DNA from: JAJTHC01 sp044358835
GTDB taxonomy: Bacteria; Cyanobacteriota; Vampirovibrionia; Vampirovibrionales; JAJTHC01
Direction: 5' to 3'
Length of the DNA: 64,000 bases
Assembly (NCBI GenBank): GCA_044358835.1
Contig: JBIKNF010000001.1
Span: forward strand, 62,001 to 126,000
Positions 34,049 through 42,452 of this stretch are shown in pieces; position 1 is the first letter of the stretch; each line of letters opens with the position of its first letter. The notes under the pieces are model-generated. The model was not told where the DNA came from, searched no databases, and saw only the letters and a program-made list of their open reading frames with translations. The position numbers and the translations under genes are program-made.

Positions 34049-36706
34049 ATGATGTTTGAACGCTTTACGGAAAAAGCCATTAAAGTCATTATGTTGGCAC
34101 AAGAAGAAGCGCGTCGTTTGGGGCATAACTTTGTAGGGACCGAACAAATTTTACTTGGTTTAGTGGGCGAAGGCACAGGCATTGCGGCCAAAACCCTTAA
34201 AGGCATGGGCATTAACTTAAAGGAAGCCCGTGCCGAAGTTGAAAAAATCATTGGGCGTGGCAGTGGCTTTGTGGCGGTTGAAATCCCCTTTACCCCACGT
34301 GCCAAGCGCGTTTTAGAACTTTCTTGGGATGAAGCCCGCCAATTGGGGCATAACTACATTGGAACAGAACACCTGTTGTTGGGCTTAATTCGTGAAGGTG
34401 AAGGCGTCGCGGCGAAAGTCTTAGAAAGCTTGGGCGTGGATTTAAGCAAATTGCGTAGCAATTTAATCCGCATGTTGGGGGAAACCCGCGGGGGGGCTTC
34501 TTCTAGCAGTGGGGGCGGCTCAGGATCATCCTCCAGCTCAGGCGGTTCAAGCGGTGGAAAAACCAAAACGCCTACCTTGGACGAGTTTTCACAAAACTTA
34601 ACGCTCGCCGCTGAAGAACTGCGCTTGGATCCTGTGATTGGGCGTGAAGTTGAAATTGAACGCATGGTGCAGATTTTGGGGCGTCGTACCAAAAATAACC
34701 CTGTGCTCATTGGTGAACCAGGGGTGGGTAAAACCGCTTTAGCCGAAGGCTTGGCTCAGCGCATCGTCAATAGCGATGTGCCTGAAATGTTGCGAGACAA
34801 AAAAATTATTCAGTTGGATATGGGCCTATTGGTGGCGGGCACTAAGTATCGGGGTGAATTTGAAGAACGCCTCAAAAAAGTGATGGACGAAATCCGCCAA
34901 GCCAACAACATTATTTTGGTGATTGATGAAATGCACACGTTGATTGGGGCAGGCGCCGCTGAAGGCGCGATTGATGCGGCCAACATCCTCAAACCGTCCT
35001 TGAGTCGTGGGGAATTGCAGGTCATTGGCGCTACCACCATTTCAGAATACCGCAAGCACATTGAAAAAGACGCCGCCTTAGAACGCCGTTTTCAACCTGT
35101 TTTTGTGGATCAACCCTCTCTTTCTGAAGCGGTTGAAATCATTCGTGGCTTGCGTGAAAAGTATGAAGAACACCACAAGCTTACCATTAGTGATGAAGCC
35201 ATTGACGCGGCAGTCACCTTGTCCGATCGCTACATTTCCGATCGCTTTTTACCAGACAAAGCCATCGATCTCATTGATGAAGCGGCTTCTCGCGTGCGTT
35301 TAAACAACAGTGCCTTGCCTGAAGACGGCAAAAAGCTCGAACGTGAAATCAAAGCACTCGTGCGTCAAAAAGAAGAAGCCATTCGTGCCCAAGAGTTTGA
35401 CAAAGCCACTGAACTGCGCGACAAAGAAGCCGAACTCCGTGAAAACTTACGTGAAATGGCCGATGCTCACAAAAAGACGTTGGATCCTAAAAACATCACG
35501 GTGACTGTAGAAGACATTGCCAGTGTCGTTTCACAATGGACGGGCATTCCTGTGTCTAAGTTGACTGAAAGCGAAAGCGAAAAGTTAATGAAAATGGAAG
35601 ACACCTTGCATGAACAAGTCATTGGGCAGCATGAAGCGGTTGTGGCGATTTCAAAGGCCATTCGTCGTGCGAGAGTGGGCCTTAAAAGTCCAGATCGCCC
35701 GATTGGGTCCTTCATTTTCTGTGGGCCTACAGGGGTGGGTAAAACGGAACTGGCCAAAACGCTCGCGCAGTACTTCTTCGGTTCCGTTGACAATATGATT
35801 CGCTTGGATATGTCTGAATTCATGGAACGCCATACCGTTTCCAAATTGATTGGATCGCCTCCAGGCTACGTGGGCTATAACGAAGGCGGGCAGTTGACGG
35901 AAGCCATTCGTCGAAAGCCTTATAGCGTCTTGCTCTTTGACGAAGTTGAAAAAGCGCACCCAGATGTCTTTAACATCTTATTGCAGATTTTAGATGACGG
36001 TCGCTTGTCCGATTCCAAAGGGCGGGTCGTCGACTTTAAAAACACGATCGTGATTTTAACGTCGAATGTGGGAGCTTCTGGCATTGAAAACCCTTCGAGC
36101 ATAGGCTTTGGCGGCACCGTCAAAGAAGCCGCCGCCGCCCGTTACGCCAAAATTCGCGATCGCGTAAAAGAAGCTATGAAGCAGGTGTTTCGTCCTGAAT
36201 TCATTAACCGTTTGGATGACACCATTATTTTTGAACCCCTCAAGAAAGAAGAGATTCGCTTGATTGTGGACATTATGATGAAAGACTTGCTCAAGCGTCT
36301 CAACGATCGCAGGCTCAAGCTTGAACTCACGGCGGAAGTCAAAGACTTCCTCGCCGAAGAAGGGTATGACCCCACCTATGGGGCGAGACCGTTGCGTCGG
36401 GTTTTACAGCGTCGTTTAGAAGACCCCTTAAGTGAAGCCTTGTTGATGAGTGCCTATAAAGAAGGGAACGTCATTGAAGCATCCTTAAAAATCACGGAAG
36501 AAGTGAAAGACGGCGAAGATGGTGAAGACATCATCACCAAGAAGAAAGAAATCGTCTTCAACGTGACGGGGGATTTACCGCTAGATTCTTTTGAAATTCG
36601 CGTGCAATCCAAAGCCAAAGGCCAGATGCCCAAGCTCACGGGCGATGCCCCAACCGGCTCTCGCAAAGGCGGCGGCGGCGGAAAAGCCAAAGAACTCGAA
36701 GCCTAA
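34049..36706 (+). CDS. clpC: ATP-dependent Clp protease ATP-binding subunit ClpC
   Basis: Hsp100 unfoldase that feeds ClpP. Two ClpN repeats (FERFTEKAIKVIMLAQEEAR; second FTPRAKRVLELSWDEARQ) occupy residues 1-145. A Ser/Gly linker of about 30 residues follows. AAA1 has GEPGVGKT (~221) and LVIDEMHTL; a UVR segment AQEFDKATELRDKEAELRE (~445) marks ClpC rather than ClpB; AAA2 has GPTGVGKT (~558) and LLFDEVEKAHPD. The C-terminus ends with a Gly/Lys-rich tail. I prefer ATG 34049 (AAGGA ten bases upstream, canonical MMFERFTEKA start), but a GTG at 34001 has GGAG five bases ahead and would add 16 residues. No ctsR/mcsAB genes adjoin. Confidence 0.95.
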   Translation: MMFERFTEKAIKVIMLAQEEARRLGHNFVGTEQILLGLVGEGTGIAAKTLKGMGINLKEARAEVEKIIGRGSGFVAVEIPFTPRAKRVLELSWDEARQLGHNYIGTEHLLLGLIREGEGVAAKVLESLGVDLSKLRSNLIRMLGETRGGASSSSGGGSGSSSSSGGSSGGKTKTPTLDEFSQNLTLAAEELRLDPVIGREVEIERMVQILGRRTKNNPVLIGEPGVGKTALAEGLAQRIVNSDVPEMLRDKKIIQLDMGLLVAGTKYRGEFEERLKKVMDEIRQANNIILVIDEMHTLIGAGAAEGAIDAANILKPSLSRGELQVIGATTISEYRKHIEKDAALERRFQPVFVDQPSLSEAVEIIRGLREKYEEHHKLTISDEAIDAAVTLSDRYISDRFLPDKAIDLIDEAASRVRLNNSALPEDGKKLEREIKALVRQKEEAIRAQEFDKATELRDKEAELRENLREMADAHKKTLDPKNITVTVEDIASVVSQWTGIPVSKLTESESEKLMKMEDTLHEQVIGQHEAVVAISKAIRRARVGLKSPDRPIGSFIFCGPTGVGKTELAKTLAQYFFGSVDNMIRLDMSEFMERHTVSKLIGSPPGYVGYNEGGQLTEAIRRKPYSVLLFDEVEKAHPDVFNILLQILDDGRLSDSKGRVVDFKNTIVILTSNVGASGIENPSSIGFGGTVKEAAAARYAKIRDRVKEAMKQVFRPEFINRLDDTIIFEPLKKEEIRLIVDIMMKDLLKRLNDRRLKLELTAEVKDFLAEEGYDPTYGARPLRRVLQRRLEDPLSEALLMSAYKEGNVIEASLKITEEVKDGEDGEDIITKKKEIVFNVTGDLPLDSFEIRVQSKAKGQMPKLTGDAPTGSRKGGGGGKAKELEA

Positions 36707-37123
36707 TTCACAGTTGTCTTGGTTTTCTAGATCCATTTTTAGCTGGTGACGTCAGAGACCTTTGCTCGCACAAAGGTTCTCCGACACCTCTAAATGCGTT
36801 CAAGGGGGGACGGGGAAGGACGCATTGCGTCTCTCCTCCCCTTCGTCCCCCCTTGAAAATCCCCCCTTCATGTCGAAAAAGTCCTTAGACTTTTTCTCTT
36901 GGGAAAGAAAACCGTTGGTTTCCTCTCCCAACCTCTCCATCCTAAAGGGGTAGATTCACTTCGTGAATAAGAAGGTTTTTTATCCCCACCTCGTCGCATC
37001 ATTCCCTTTGCACGACGTCCGCAAAATCGCTCGGGGATTCGCAGTTCGCTCACCCGCTCGGATTTAGTGCTTGGACGCCTGCTTGTGCAACGATTTAAGC
37101 ATCACATTTTTACATAAAAACCA
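36707..37123. other. Noncoding region with a row of hairpins after clpC
   Basis: About 417 bases with no credible ORF. Five hairpins follow one another: ACCTTTG/CAAAGGT near 36764-36783; a 14-bp GC-rich stem at 36799-36857 with further inner pairing; AAAAAGTC/GACTTTTT at 36876-36895; TTGGGA..AACC with GGTTTC..TCCCAA at 36899-36931; ATTCAC/GTGAAT at 36954-36968. One of them probably terminates clpC, but the set is more than a terminator needs. No RNase P, tmRNA or SRP core was found. Confidence 0.6.
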
Positions 37124-38176
37124 CTATAGCCGATGCGTCAAGGCATCCCACACCTTGAGCAGGTGTTCAGAAGGGGGTAACTCAAAATGCTTGGCTTCTC
37201 GTGTAATCGGGTGGATAAACCGCAAGGCATAGGCTTGCAACGCTTGCCCCGCTTCAGGCATGAGTTCCTTCCACTGCAAGGCCAAACCCGTGCCATACAA
37301 CGGATCCCCCACCAAAGGATGCCCAATATACGCCATATGCACGCGAATCTGATGCGTTCGCCCTGTTTCCAACTGGCATTGCACCCACGTAAACTTGTCG
37401 TTCAACGTCTCTTTCACCTGATAATGCGTCACCGCGGGTTTGCCCGTCCAATCGGCTTGCATTTTATTGCGTTGCTGTGAATGCCGGCCAATTCCAATGC
37501 GCACCGTGCCGTTTAAATCCTGCACAAGCCCTTGCACAATCGCGTTATAGCGACGGGTCATGGTTTTGTGTAGCAATTGTTCAGCCAAGCCATGGTGGGC
37601 TTGATCCGATTTCGCGACTACAATCAAGCCTTCCGTGTCACGATCCAAGCGATGCACAATACCGGGGCGTTCCACCCCATTGATGCCGGATAACTGCCCC
37701 TTGCAATGATGCAAGACCGCATTGACTAGTGTGTTAGGCTGTTGTAAGCCTGTTGGGTGGGTCAACATGGCTCTGGGTTTGTTGATGACCAGCAGATGCT
37801 CATCTTCAAACACCACGTCAAGGGGAACGTCCCACGCGGGCATTTCAAGGGGTTGTAGTTCAGGGGCATGCACTTCAATGACTTGCCCCACTTTCACGCT
37901 AAAACTAGGCTTATTCCACACCTGCCCTTCTTTATGGATGTTCCCGCCCTTAATCAGGGCTTGAATCCGTTCACGAGAATAAGTTTCGCCCAAGTGCTTG
38001 GCGAGAAACTTGTCTAGCCGTTCTTCGGCATCGGCGGGGGCAACGACAAGAAGAATAGCGTGAGCGTCTTCCGTCTGAAAATCTTCGCTGGACACATCTT
38101 CCCCTAGCACGTCCTGCCCGTGAAGGTCTTTCGCAGGTTCAGTGGGTGCCACGGGTTCAGAAGAAAGACCGTTCAT
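37124..38176 (-). CDS. RluA/RluD-family pseudouridine synthase
   Basis: About 350 aa. An S4 RNA-binding domain (EERLDKFLAKHLGETYSRERIQALIKGG is its extent, cut) precedes the catalytic domain with the hallmark GIVHRLDRDTEG (catalytic Asp) and LETGRTHQIRVHMAYIGHPLVGDPLYG. These enzymes isomerise uridines in 23S rRNA; E. coli RluD acts on helix 69. The first ~45 residues are an acidic, Gly/Asp/Glu-rich extension. The ATG at 38176 overlaps the lspA stop as ATGA, so the two are translationally coupled, the common lspA-rluD order; the longer frame starting at 38227 is rejected. Confidence 0.92.
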   Translation of the reverse strand: MNGLSSEPVAPTEPAKDLHGQDVLGEDVSSEDFQTEDAHAILLVVAPADAEERLDKFLAKHLGETYSRERIQALIKGGNIHKEGQVWNKPSFSVKVGQVIEVHAPELQPLEMPAWDVPLDVVFEDEHLLVINKPRAMLTHPTGLQQPNTLVNAVLHHCKGQLSGINGVERPGIVHRLDRDTEGLIVVAKSDQAHHGLAEQLLHKTMTRRYNAIVQGLVQDLNGTVRIGIGRHSQQRNKMQADWTGKPAVTHYQVKETLNDKFTWVQCQLETGRTHQIRVHMAYIGHPLVGDPLYGTGLALQWKELMPEAGQALQAYALRFIHPITREAKHFELPPSEHLLKVWDALTHRL

Positions 38177-38739
38177 TCGACGCCGCCCTGATCTGCAGAC
38201 GCTTGCCCTGAAGCGCCTTGCCCCCATAAATAATGATAAAAAATCAACATCGCCCCGATGAAGATCATCACATCCGACACATTAAAAATGGGGACATCCA
38301 AAAACGGCAGGTGGATATAGTCCGTCACCGCCCCAGTCAACAAGCGATCAAGGGCGTTGTTCAATCCGCCCCCCATCACCAAGCCAAAGCCCAATGCTTG
38401 GGTTTTGTTGACGATCTTTTGCTTTATCACCAACACAATCAACGTAGCAAGCAATGCCCCACTCAAGAGGCTTGCCACCTGAGGCTGATTTTTCAAGAAA
38501 CTAAAGGCCACCCCTGTATTTTCAACGTGTTGCAGATTGAACACGTTTGGAATAATGGCAATCACTTGGCCAAGGGGTTGTTGTGAAAAGAGCCATTTTA
38601 GCGTGGCATCGACACTCAACACGTCAAAAGTCGCTATCCACATCAACAGCTTAGGCGAAAGCACCCGATGCGTCACGCACGGCTGGGCATTCTCAGTGTT
38701 GGTTGATGCTTCAATGTGTGGTGAGGTTTCTTGACTCAT
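38173..38739 (-). CDS. lspA: Lipoprotein signal peptidase
   Basis: Cleaves signal peptides of prolipoproteins after lipid attachment. The 188 aa protein has four membrane segments and conserved boxes: NLQHVENTGVAFSFL, the GGGLNNALDRLLTGAVTDYI block with the first catalytic Asp, and FNVSDVMIFIGAML with the second. The ~25-residue N-terminal extension before the first box is longer than usual and polar. Coupled to the pseudouridine synthase downstream. Confidence 0.92.
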   Translation of the reverse strand: MSQETSPHIEASTNTENAQPCVTHRVLSPKLLMWIATFDVLSVDATLKWLFSQQPLGQVIAIIPNVFNLQHVENTGVAFSFLKNQPQVASLLSGALLATLIVLVIKQKIVNKTQALGFGLVMGGGLNNALDRLLTGAVTDYIHLPFLDVPIFNVSDVMIFIGAMLIFYHYLWGQGASGQASADQGGVE

Positions 38740-38801
38740 GCGGAAGACTCCTTCTTTTTGTGATGTGTCTTAATTTACGCTATCACAAAAACAACAGAGA
38801 C

Positions 38802-38835
38802 AAAAGGAGAAGGTGTTCAAACGCCTTCTCCTTTT
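38802..38835. terminator. Bidirectional-looking 14-bp terminator hairpin
   Basis: AAAAGGAGAAGGTG pairs with CGCCTTCTCCTTTT (one G-U) around a short loop. T runs are found on both exits in loose form. It lies 20 bases after the 93 aa membrane gene and before lspA, both on the minus strand, so it ends the former. Confidence 0.7.
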
Positions 38836-38855
38836 AAGTCTAAAAAATAAGACGA

Positions 38856-39137
38856 CTACGCCGAAAGCTGATTGAGGTACTGCTTACCTTCTGCATCCAA
38901 GGCTTGAAAGCCTTCTTGAACCAAGCCTTTAATATACAATTTATTATAGAAAAAGCACAGGGCCACTTGCCCTAAACCTAAGGTGATTAAGCTTACGGCC
39001 AAACTAATACCCGCCCACTTCCAGTCACCACGCAGTAAAGGCACCATAAACCCGAATAAAAAATACGTCCAAGAAAAGCCCACGGGGACTTCTTTTTGTT
39101 CTTGCGTTTGGGGGTTTAACAGTTTAATACTGGTCAT
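38856..39137 (-). CDS. Small membrane protein of unknown function
   Basis: A 93 aa protein with two hydrophobic segments (FSWTYFLFGFMVPLLRGDW and AGISLAVSLITLGLGQVALCFFY) and a short acidic C-terminal helix. The shape, with a Trp-Lys-Trp turn (GDWKWAG), resembles small DUF2628/HrgC-like membrane proteins, but no confident family is claimed. Own terminator downstream; divergent from purD. Confidence 0.75.
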   Translation of the reverse strand: MTSIKLLNPQTQEQKEVPVGFSWTYFLFGFMVPLLRGDWKWAGISLAVSLITLGLGQVALCFFYNKLYIKGLVQEGFQALDAEGKQYLNQLSA

Positions 39138-39312
39138 TCTTTAATCCTTCTTAAATCACTAGGGATACATAAGCTTTATTCAAAAGCTCCTCAATACTTT
39201 CGACCATAAACCCCACGCCCTTCAAAAGCCGTTACAAACTGTTACCTCAACGATGCTTATGTTTTAGGTACAATGGGGCGACACCCCCTTTAATCGATGA
39301 GGAATCCCCCAC

Positions 39313-40605
39313 ATGACCCCTAAAGTTTTAGTCCTCGGCAGTGGCGGACGTGAACACGCCCTTTTAGAAGCCCTTAGCCGAAGCCCCCAAGCCCCCGAGC
39401 TGTTTGTCGCCCCTGGTAATGCAGGATGCTACAATCTCGCCACAGGCGTCGATATTCAAGCCGATGACGTGCCAGCCGTCCTTAATTTTGTGCAAGCCGA
39501 AGACATCGATTTTGTGGTGGTGGGGCCTGAAGCCCCGCTGGTGGCTGGCGTTGTGGATGCCCTTGAAGAGCAAGGCATACTCGTTTTTGGGCCGTCTCAA
39601 GCGGCGGCTCAATTGGAAGCGTCCAAGCATTATGCCAAGCAAATCATGGCAAAAGCAGGCGTCCCCACCGCAGGATTCGCCTATTGCAAGAGCCGTCAAG
39701 ACGCTGAAACCGCCTTGTCACAATTCAAAGCCCCTTTTGTGATTAAAGAAGACGGTTTAGCCGCAGGAAAAGGCGTCACCGTGGCGGAAACACTGGCAGA
39801 AGCCCATGAAGCCCTCGCTCGTGCCGAAGCGAAGCATAGCCCTGTCGTGATTGAAGAATTCCTCGAAGGCGTGGAACTGAGCGTGCTAGCCATTGCCGAC
39901 GGCAAAGTAGCCATTCCGCTGATTTCAGCCCAAGATTTCAAGCGAGTCGGCGACCACGACACCGGCGAAAACACGGGTGGCATGGGCGCTTACGCCCCTG
40001 TCCCCTTTGTAGATGACGCCCTACTTGCCACTATTCAGACCGATATTTTAGACCCCATGATGAAGACCCTGCAAGCGCAAAATACCCCGTTTAAAGGGAT
40101 TTTGTATGCAGGCTTGATGATTCACCCCAACGGCACGCCCTTTGTGGTCGAGTTCAACGTACGCTTTGGGGATCCTGAAACGCAGGTGGTGTTACCGTTA
40201 TTGCAAGATCGCATTGATGTGTTGGCCCTGCTCATGGATTCAGCGAAGGGGGATCTTTCGTCGTGGCGGGGCGTGCGTGCCTTGCAAGAACCGACGCAAA
40301 AAGCGGTGACGGTGGTTATGGCAGCGTCAGGGTATCCGCAGGCGTATGCGAGTGGGCAAGTGATTAGCTTGCCTGATGCCTTGCCCAAAGGCGTGAACGT
40401 TTTTCATGCTGGCACGAAACGACGATCAACTGGTGAGCTTATTTCAGTGGGGGGGCGAGTCTTGACGGTGACCGCTGTGGCGGATTCATTGGCAGAGGCG
40501 CGCACGCAGGCGTATTTAGCGATTGACACGATTGATTTTCCAGAGAGCTTTACCCGTTCCGACATTGCCTTAAAGGCCAGCGAATCGACTCGCCTCCTGA
40601 GGTAG
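39313..40605 (+). CDS. purD: Phosphoribosylamine-glycine ligase
   Basis: GAR synthetase, second step of de novo purine synthesis. A 430 aa ATP-grasp enzyme with the N-terminal VLVLGSGGREHALLEAL, PGNAGC, the ATP-grasp core FVIKEDGLAAGKGVTVA, EEFLEGVELSVLAI, DHDTGENTGGMGAYAP, and VVEFNVRFGDPETQ. The C-terminal domain (VFHAGTKRR) is complete. A TACAAT -10-like hexamer lies ~40 bases upstream. Monocistronic. Confidence 0.96.
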   Translation: MTPKVLVLGSGGREHALLEALSRSPQAPELFVAPGNAGCYNLATGVDIQADDVPAVLNFVQAEDIDFVVVGPEAPLVAGVVDALEEQGILVFGPSQAAAQLEASKHYAKQIMAKAGVPTAGFAYCKSRQDAETALSQFKAPFVIKEDGLAAGKGVTVAETLAEAHEALARAEAKHSPVVIEEFLEGVELSVLAIADGKVAIPLISAQDFKRVGDHDTGENTGGMGAYAPVPFVDDALLATIQTDILDPMMKTLQAQNTPFKGILYAGLMIHPNGTPFVVEFNVRFGDPETQVVLPLLQDRIDVLALLMDSAKGDLSSWRGVRALQEPTQKAVTVVMAASGYPQAYASGQVISLPDALPKGVNVFHAGTKRRSTGELISVGGRVLTVTAVADSLAEARTQAYLAIDTIDFPESFTRSDIALKASESTRLLR

Positions 40606-40764
40606 GGGATTTGGACGTGTTTTCAATACTCAATGTAACAATAACTTGACAGATCAAACGAAATGTGTATTTTTGTTTCATTTGCTTGACTTTATGTTTC
40701 TCGTGAGTCAAAATACTCATGAGGCTCATTGACCATGTTGTCGAAGGAGTATAGATGGCGTTTC

Positions 40765-41346
40765 TTAGCAATAAGGAACGCCTTTCTGCTTCAAAAGTGC
40801 AATACAATCTTTTGAACTTGTAGGGATATTCCCTACTCGTAAAATTTGATAACGTTTAATGAGTTTGCTTTCAAAACTTTTTTGTTTGGGATTGATATGA
40901 TAAGCACTAATCAGTTCAAAGCACTTAGAACGTTCTTTTAAGACAAATAAATGTCCAATATCTTCTATCCACCAAACATAGACTTGTTTTTTGAATCCTT
41001 TTTTAAACTCTTCCTTTAGTAATAAAAGTTCTTGATGTCTATAGCCATCCGTTAATAATGGACGAAGCCAAGGAATACGAAGAACACGTTCAAAATCAGG
41101 AATACGAAAAGAGTTTTCTTTAGAATCAACTTCTTTAGTAATTACATGCCAAAAGCTTTCAATATAACCCAAATAAGCTGGCGTATGGAAAAGATGCAGC
41201 GGTTTGTTGTTAAAAGTAAAAGGTCTCTCTATAAAGTCTCTACGAAAGATGAAGTACGCTTCATGACAAGTAGCATCCAGTCCTTGAGGGTTAAGTTCTA
41301 GCGGCTTTGGTAACCAATCAGGCAAATTTGTTTGTTTAGAAGGCAT
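40765..41346 (-). CDS. Hypothetical 193 aa protein coupled to a DUF3800 gene (BECR-nuclease-like pattern, tentative)
   Basis: Not confidently recognised. It shows a recurrent bacterial small-protein pattern: FRRDFIERPFTFNNKPL, FHTPAYLGYIESFWHVIT, then RIPDFERVLRIPWLRPLL and VYVWWIEDIGHLFVL, ending with basic residues and an aromatic (YHINPKQKSFE ... KLIKRY). The FWH and R-IPW-P blocks recall BECR-fold (barnase/EndoU/RelE-like) toxin or effector proteins from phages, which is inference. The start overlaps the DUF3800 stop by one base (TGATG). Both genes are visibly richer in A+T than their neighbours, suggesting transfer. Confidence 0.72.
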   Translation of the reverse strand: MPSKQTNLPDWLPKPLELNPQGLDATCHEAYFIFRRDFIERPFTFNNKPLHLFHTPAYLGYIESFWHVITKEVDSKENSFRIPDFERVLRIPWLRPLLTDGYRHQELLLLKEEFKKGFKKQVYVWWIEDIGHLFVLKERSKCFELISAYHINPKQKSFESKLIKRYQILRVGNIPTSSKDCIALLKQKGVPYC

Positions 41347-42059
41347 CAGTTTACCTCCGTTTTTCTAGGTTGCCAGTGAAAGATGTTAAACTTTGCTTCA
41401 CCCAGTGGAGTGGAATGCTTGAGTGTGTAACCACTACGTTTTTGAATATGTTGAATCAAGGCTTGTTTAGCCAAGCTTTCAGGTGGATTCGGACGATTAT
41501 GAGCCATAACCGCTCCTAATAATAAATCTGTCAATTGAATCAGCTCAACTTCGTGGGAATGCACGGCTTGAATATCTTGAATTAAAGCTTCATTAAAATC
41601 ATAGTTGGCATTAGATAAAACCTTCTTGAGCTTGTCTCGGCGTTGAGATCCGCAGGTGTCTTTAATATCTAAAAAAATGTGAAAACGTCCTTGATTATGA
41701 ATGTGGTGGTTTAAAAGGAGATAGTACATTTTGTAATACCAGTCTTCATGTGTTTGATAAAACTGGTCATGCTGTAAATTAACCTTATGAGCGACAAGCC
41801 CTCTAAAACGTAAGGCATCACTATCAAAAAAATAATCTACCCACGCCAAATAAAAATCCAACTTCGCAGGGGAGACCTTATTCCATTTGACATCAATGCC
41901 CTTCATGTCATACGCTTCTTTGATTTGACGAAGTGCCTTATGTGTTTTAGCAACATTTTTTTGAGAACAAGCCATAGCACCCAACACCATATTGGGTTTA
42001 TGATCATGTTCTAAGTGGCAACTTTCGTCACAATATAAAAAGGTCATTTCTTTTTGCAT
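41346..42059 (-). CDS. DUF3800 domain protein (RNase H-like fold)
   Basis: A 237 aa member of DUF3800, a family with a predicted RNase H-like fold often found on mobile elements and in defence-rich regions. Visible marks are the N-terminal acidic motif FLYCDESCHLE, GAMACSQKN, the internal Lys/Trp block VKWNKVSPAKLDFY, an Asp in FHIFLDIKDTCG, and the C-terminal LIQLTDLLLGAVMA with the conserved Asp. AAGGA seven bases before the ATG supports the start. Composition is more AT-rich than flanking purD and ftsZ. First gene of a two-gene coupled unit. Confidence 0.82.
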   Translation of the reverse strand: MQKEMTFLYCDESCHLEHDHKPNMVLGAMACSQKNVAKTHKALRQIKEAYDMKGIDVKWNKVSPAKLDFYLAWVDYFFDSDALRFRGLVAHKVNLQHDQFYQTHEDWYYKMYYLLLNHHIHNQGRFHIFLDIKDTCGSQRRDKLKKVLSNANYDFNEALIQDIQAVHSHEVELIQLTDLLLGAVMAHNRPNPPESLAKQALIQHIQKRSGYTLKHSTPLGEAKFNIFHWQPRKTEVN

Positions 42060-42217
42060 TGTACTATCCTTATGGCTTGTAAAGAGTTTGAATTCTATTG
42101 TATCTCAAACAAAAAAACGTGGGGTTTAGCCACTGGGCGAGGCGTTGAAAATGGGTCATACTGAAAAAGAGTGGCTTTTTTTCAACAGGCTTTCACAACC
42201 CAGCACATTCCTTGAAA

Positions 42218-42362
42218 ATCGAGTAAAAAACAGACTTTCATGTGTCGAAAATCGAGTTTCGTGTGTCAGAAAAGCGGGTTTCGTGGCCAAAAAATGGACT
42301 TTCATGGGTCGGAAAACAGACTTTCGTGGGCCGAAAACAGACTTTCGTGGGTCGGAAATTAG
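42218..42362. repeat. Degenerate ~22-bp tandem repeats
   Basis: About six units of the form GAAAACAGACTTTCGTGGGTC, with variants (GAAAATCGAGTTTCGTGTGTC, GAAAAGCGGGTTTCGTGGCC), sit head to tail. The last two units are nearly identical, the first ones drifted. There are no unique spacers, so it is not a CRISPR array. Confidence 0.75.
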
Positions 42363-42396
42363 GCCATTTTTACATCTTTACATCTTTACATCAGCA

Positions 42397-42426
42397 CAAC
42401 GGGGATGCGTGTGAGCATCCCCGTTG
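42397..42426. terminator. Perfect 12-bp hairpin at the ftsZ 3' end
   Basis: CAACGGGGATGC and GCATCCCCGTTG with a 6-base loop, 27 bases after the ftsZ stop codon. No good T run on the minus strand, a short TTTA on the plus side. Most probably the ftsZ terminator. Confidence 0.65.
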
Positions 42427-42452
42427 TTTAAAAAATGACTGGGCGTGTCCCC

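Larger units (their letters stand above)
42060..42452. other. Noncoding region with tandem repeats between DUF3800 unit and ftsZ
   Basis: No ORF is supported in this 393-base stretch. It holds the degenerate 22-bp repeat array, a short TTTACATC triplet repeat near 42370-42392, and a perfect 12-bp hairpin near the ftsZ end, each listed separately. Confidence 0.6.

Noticed and set aside
35467..35959. Antisense frames (125 and 102 aa) inside clpC
   Set aside because: Shadows of a conserved ATPase region with no independent start signals.
36707..37123. RNase P RNA, tmRNA or SRP RNA in the hairpin region after clpC
   Set aside because: None of the conserved core motifs could be seen; kept only as an unexplained structured region.
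42218..42362. Possible CRISPR array near the DUF3800 unit
   Set aside because: 22-bp units are contiguous and degenerate, with no spacers.
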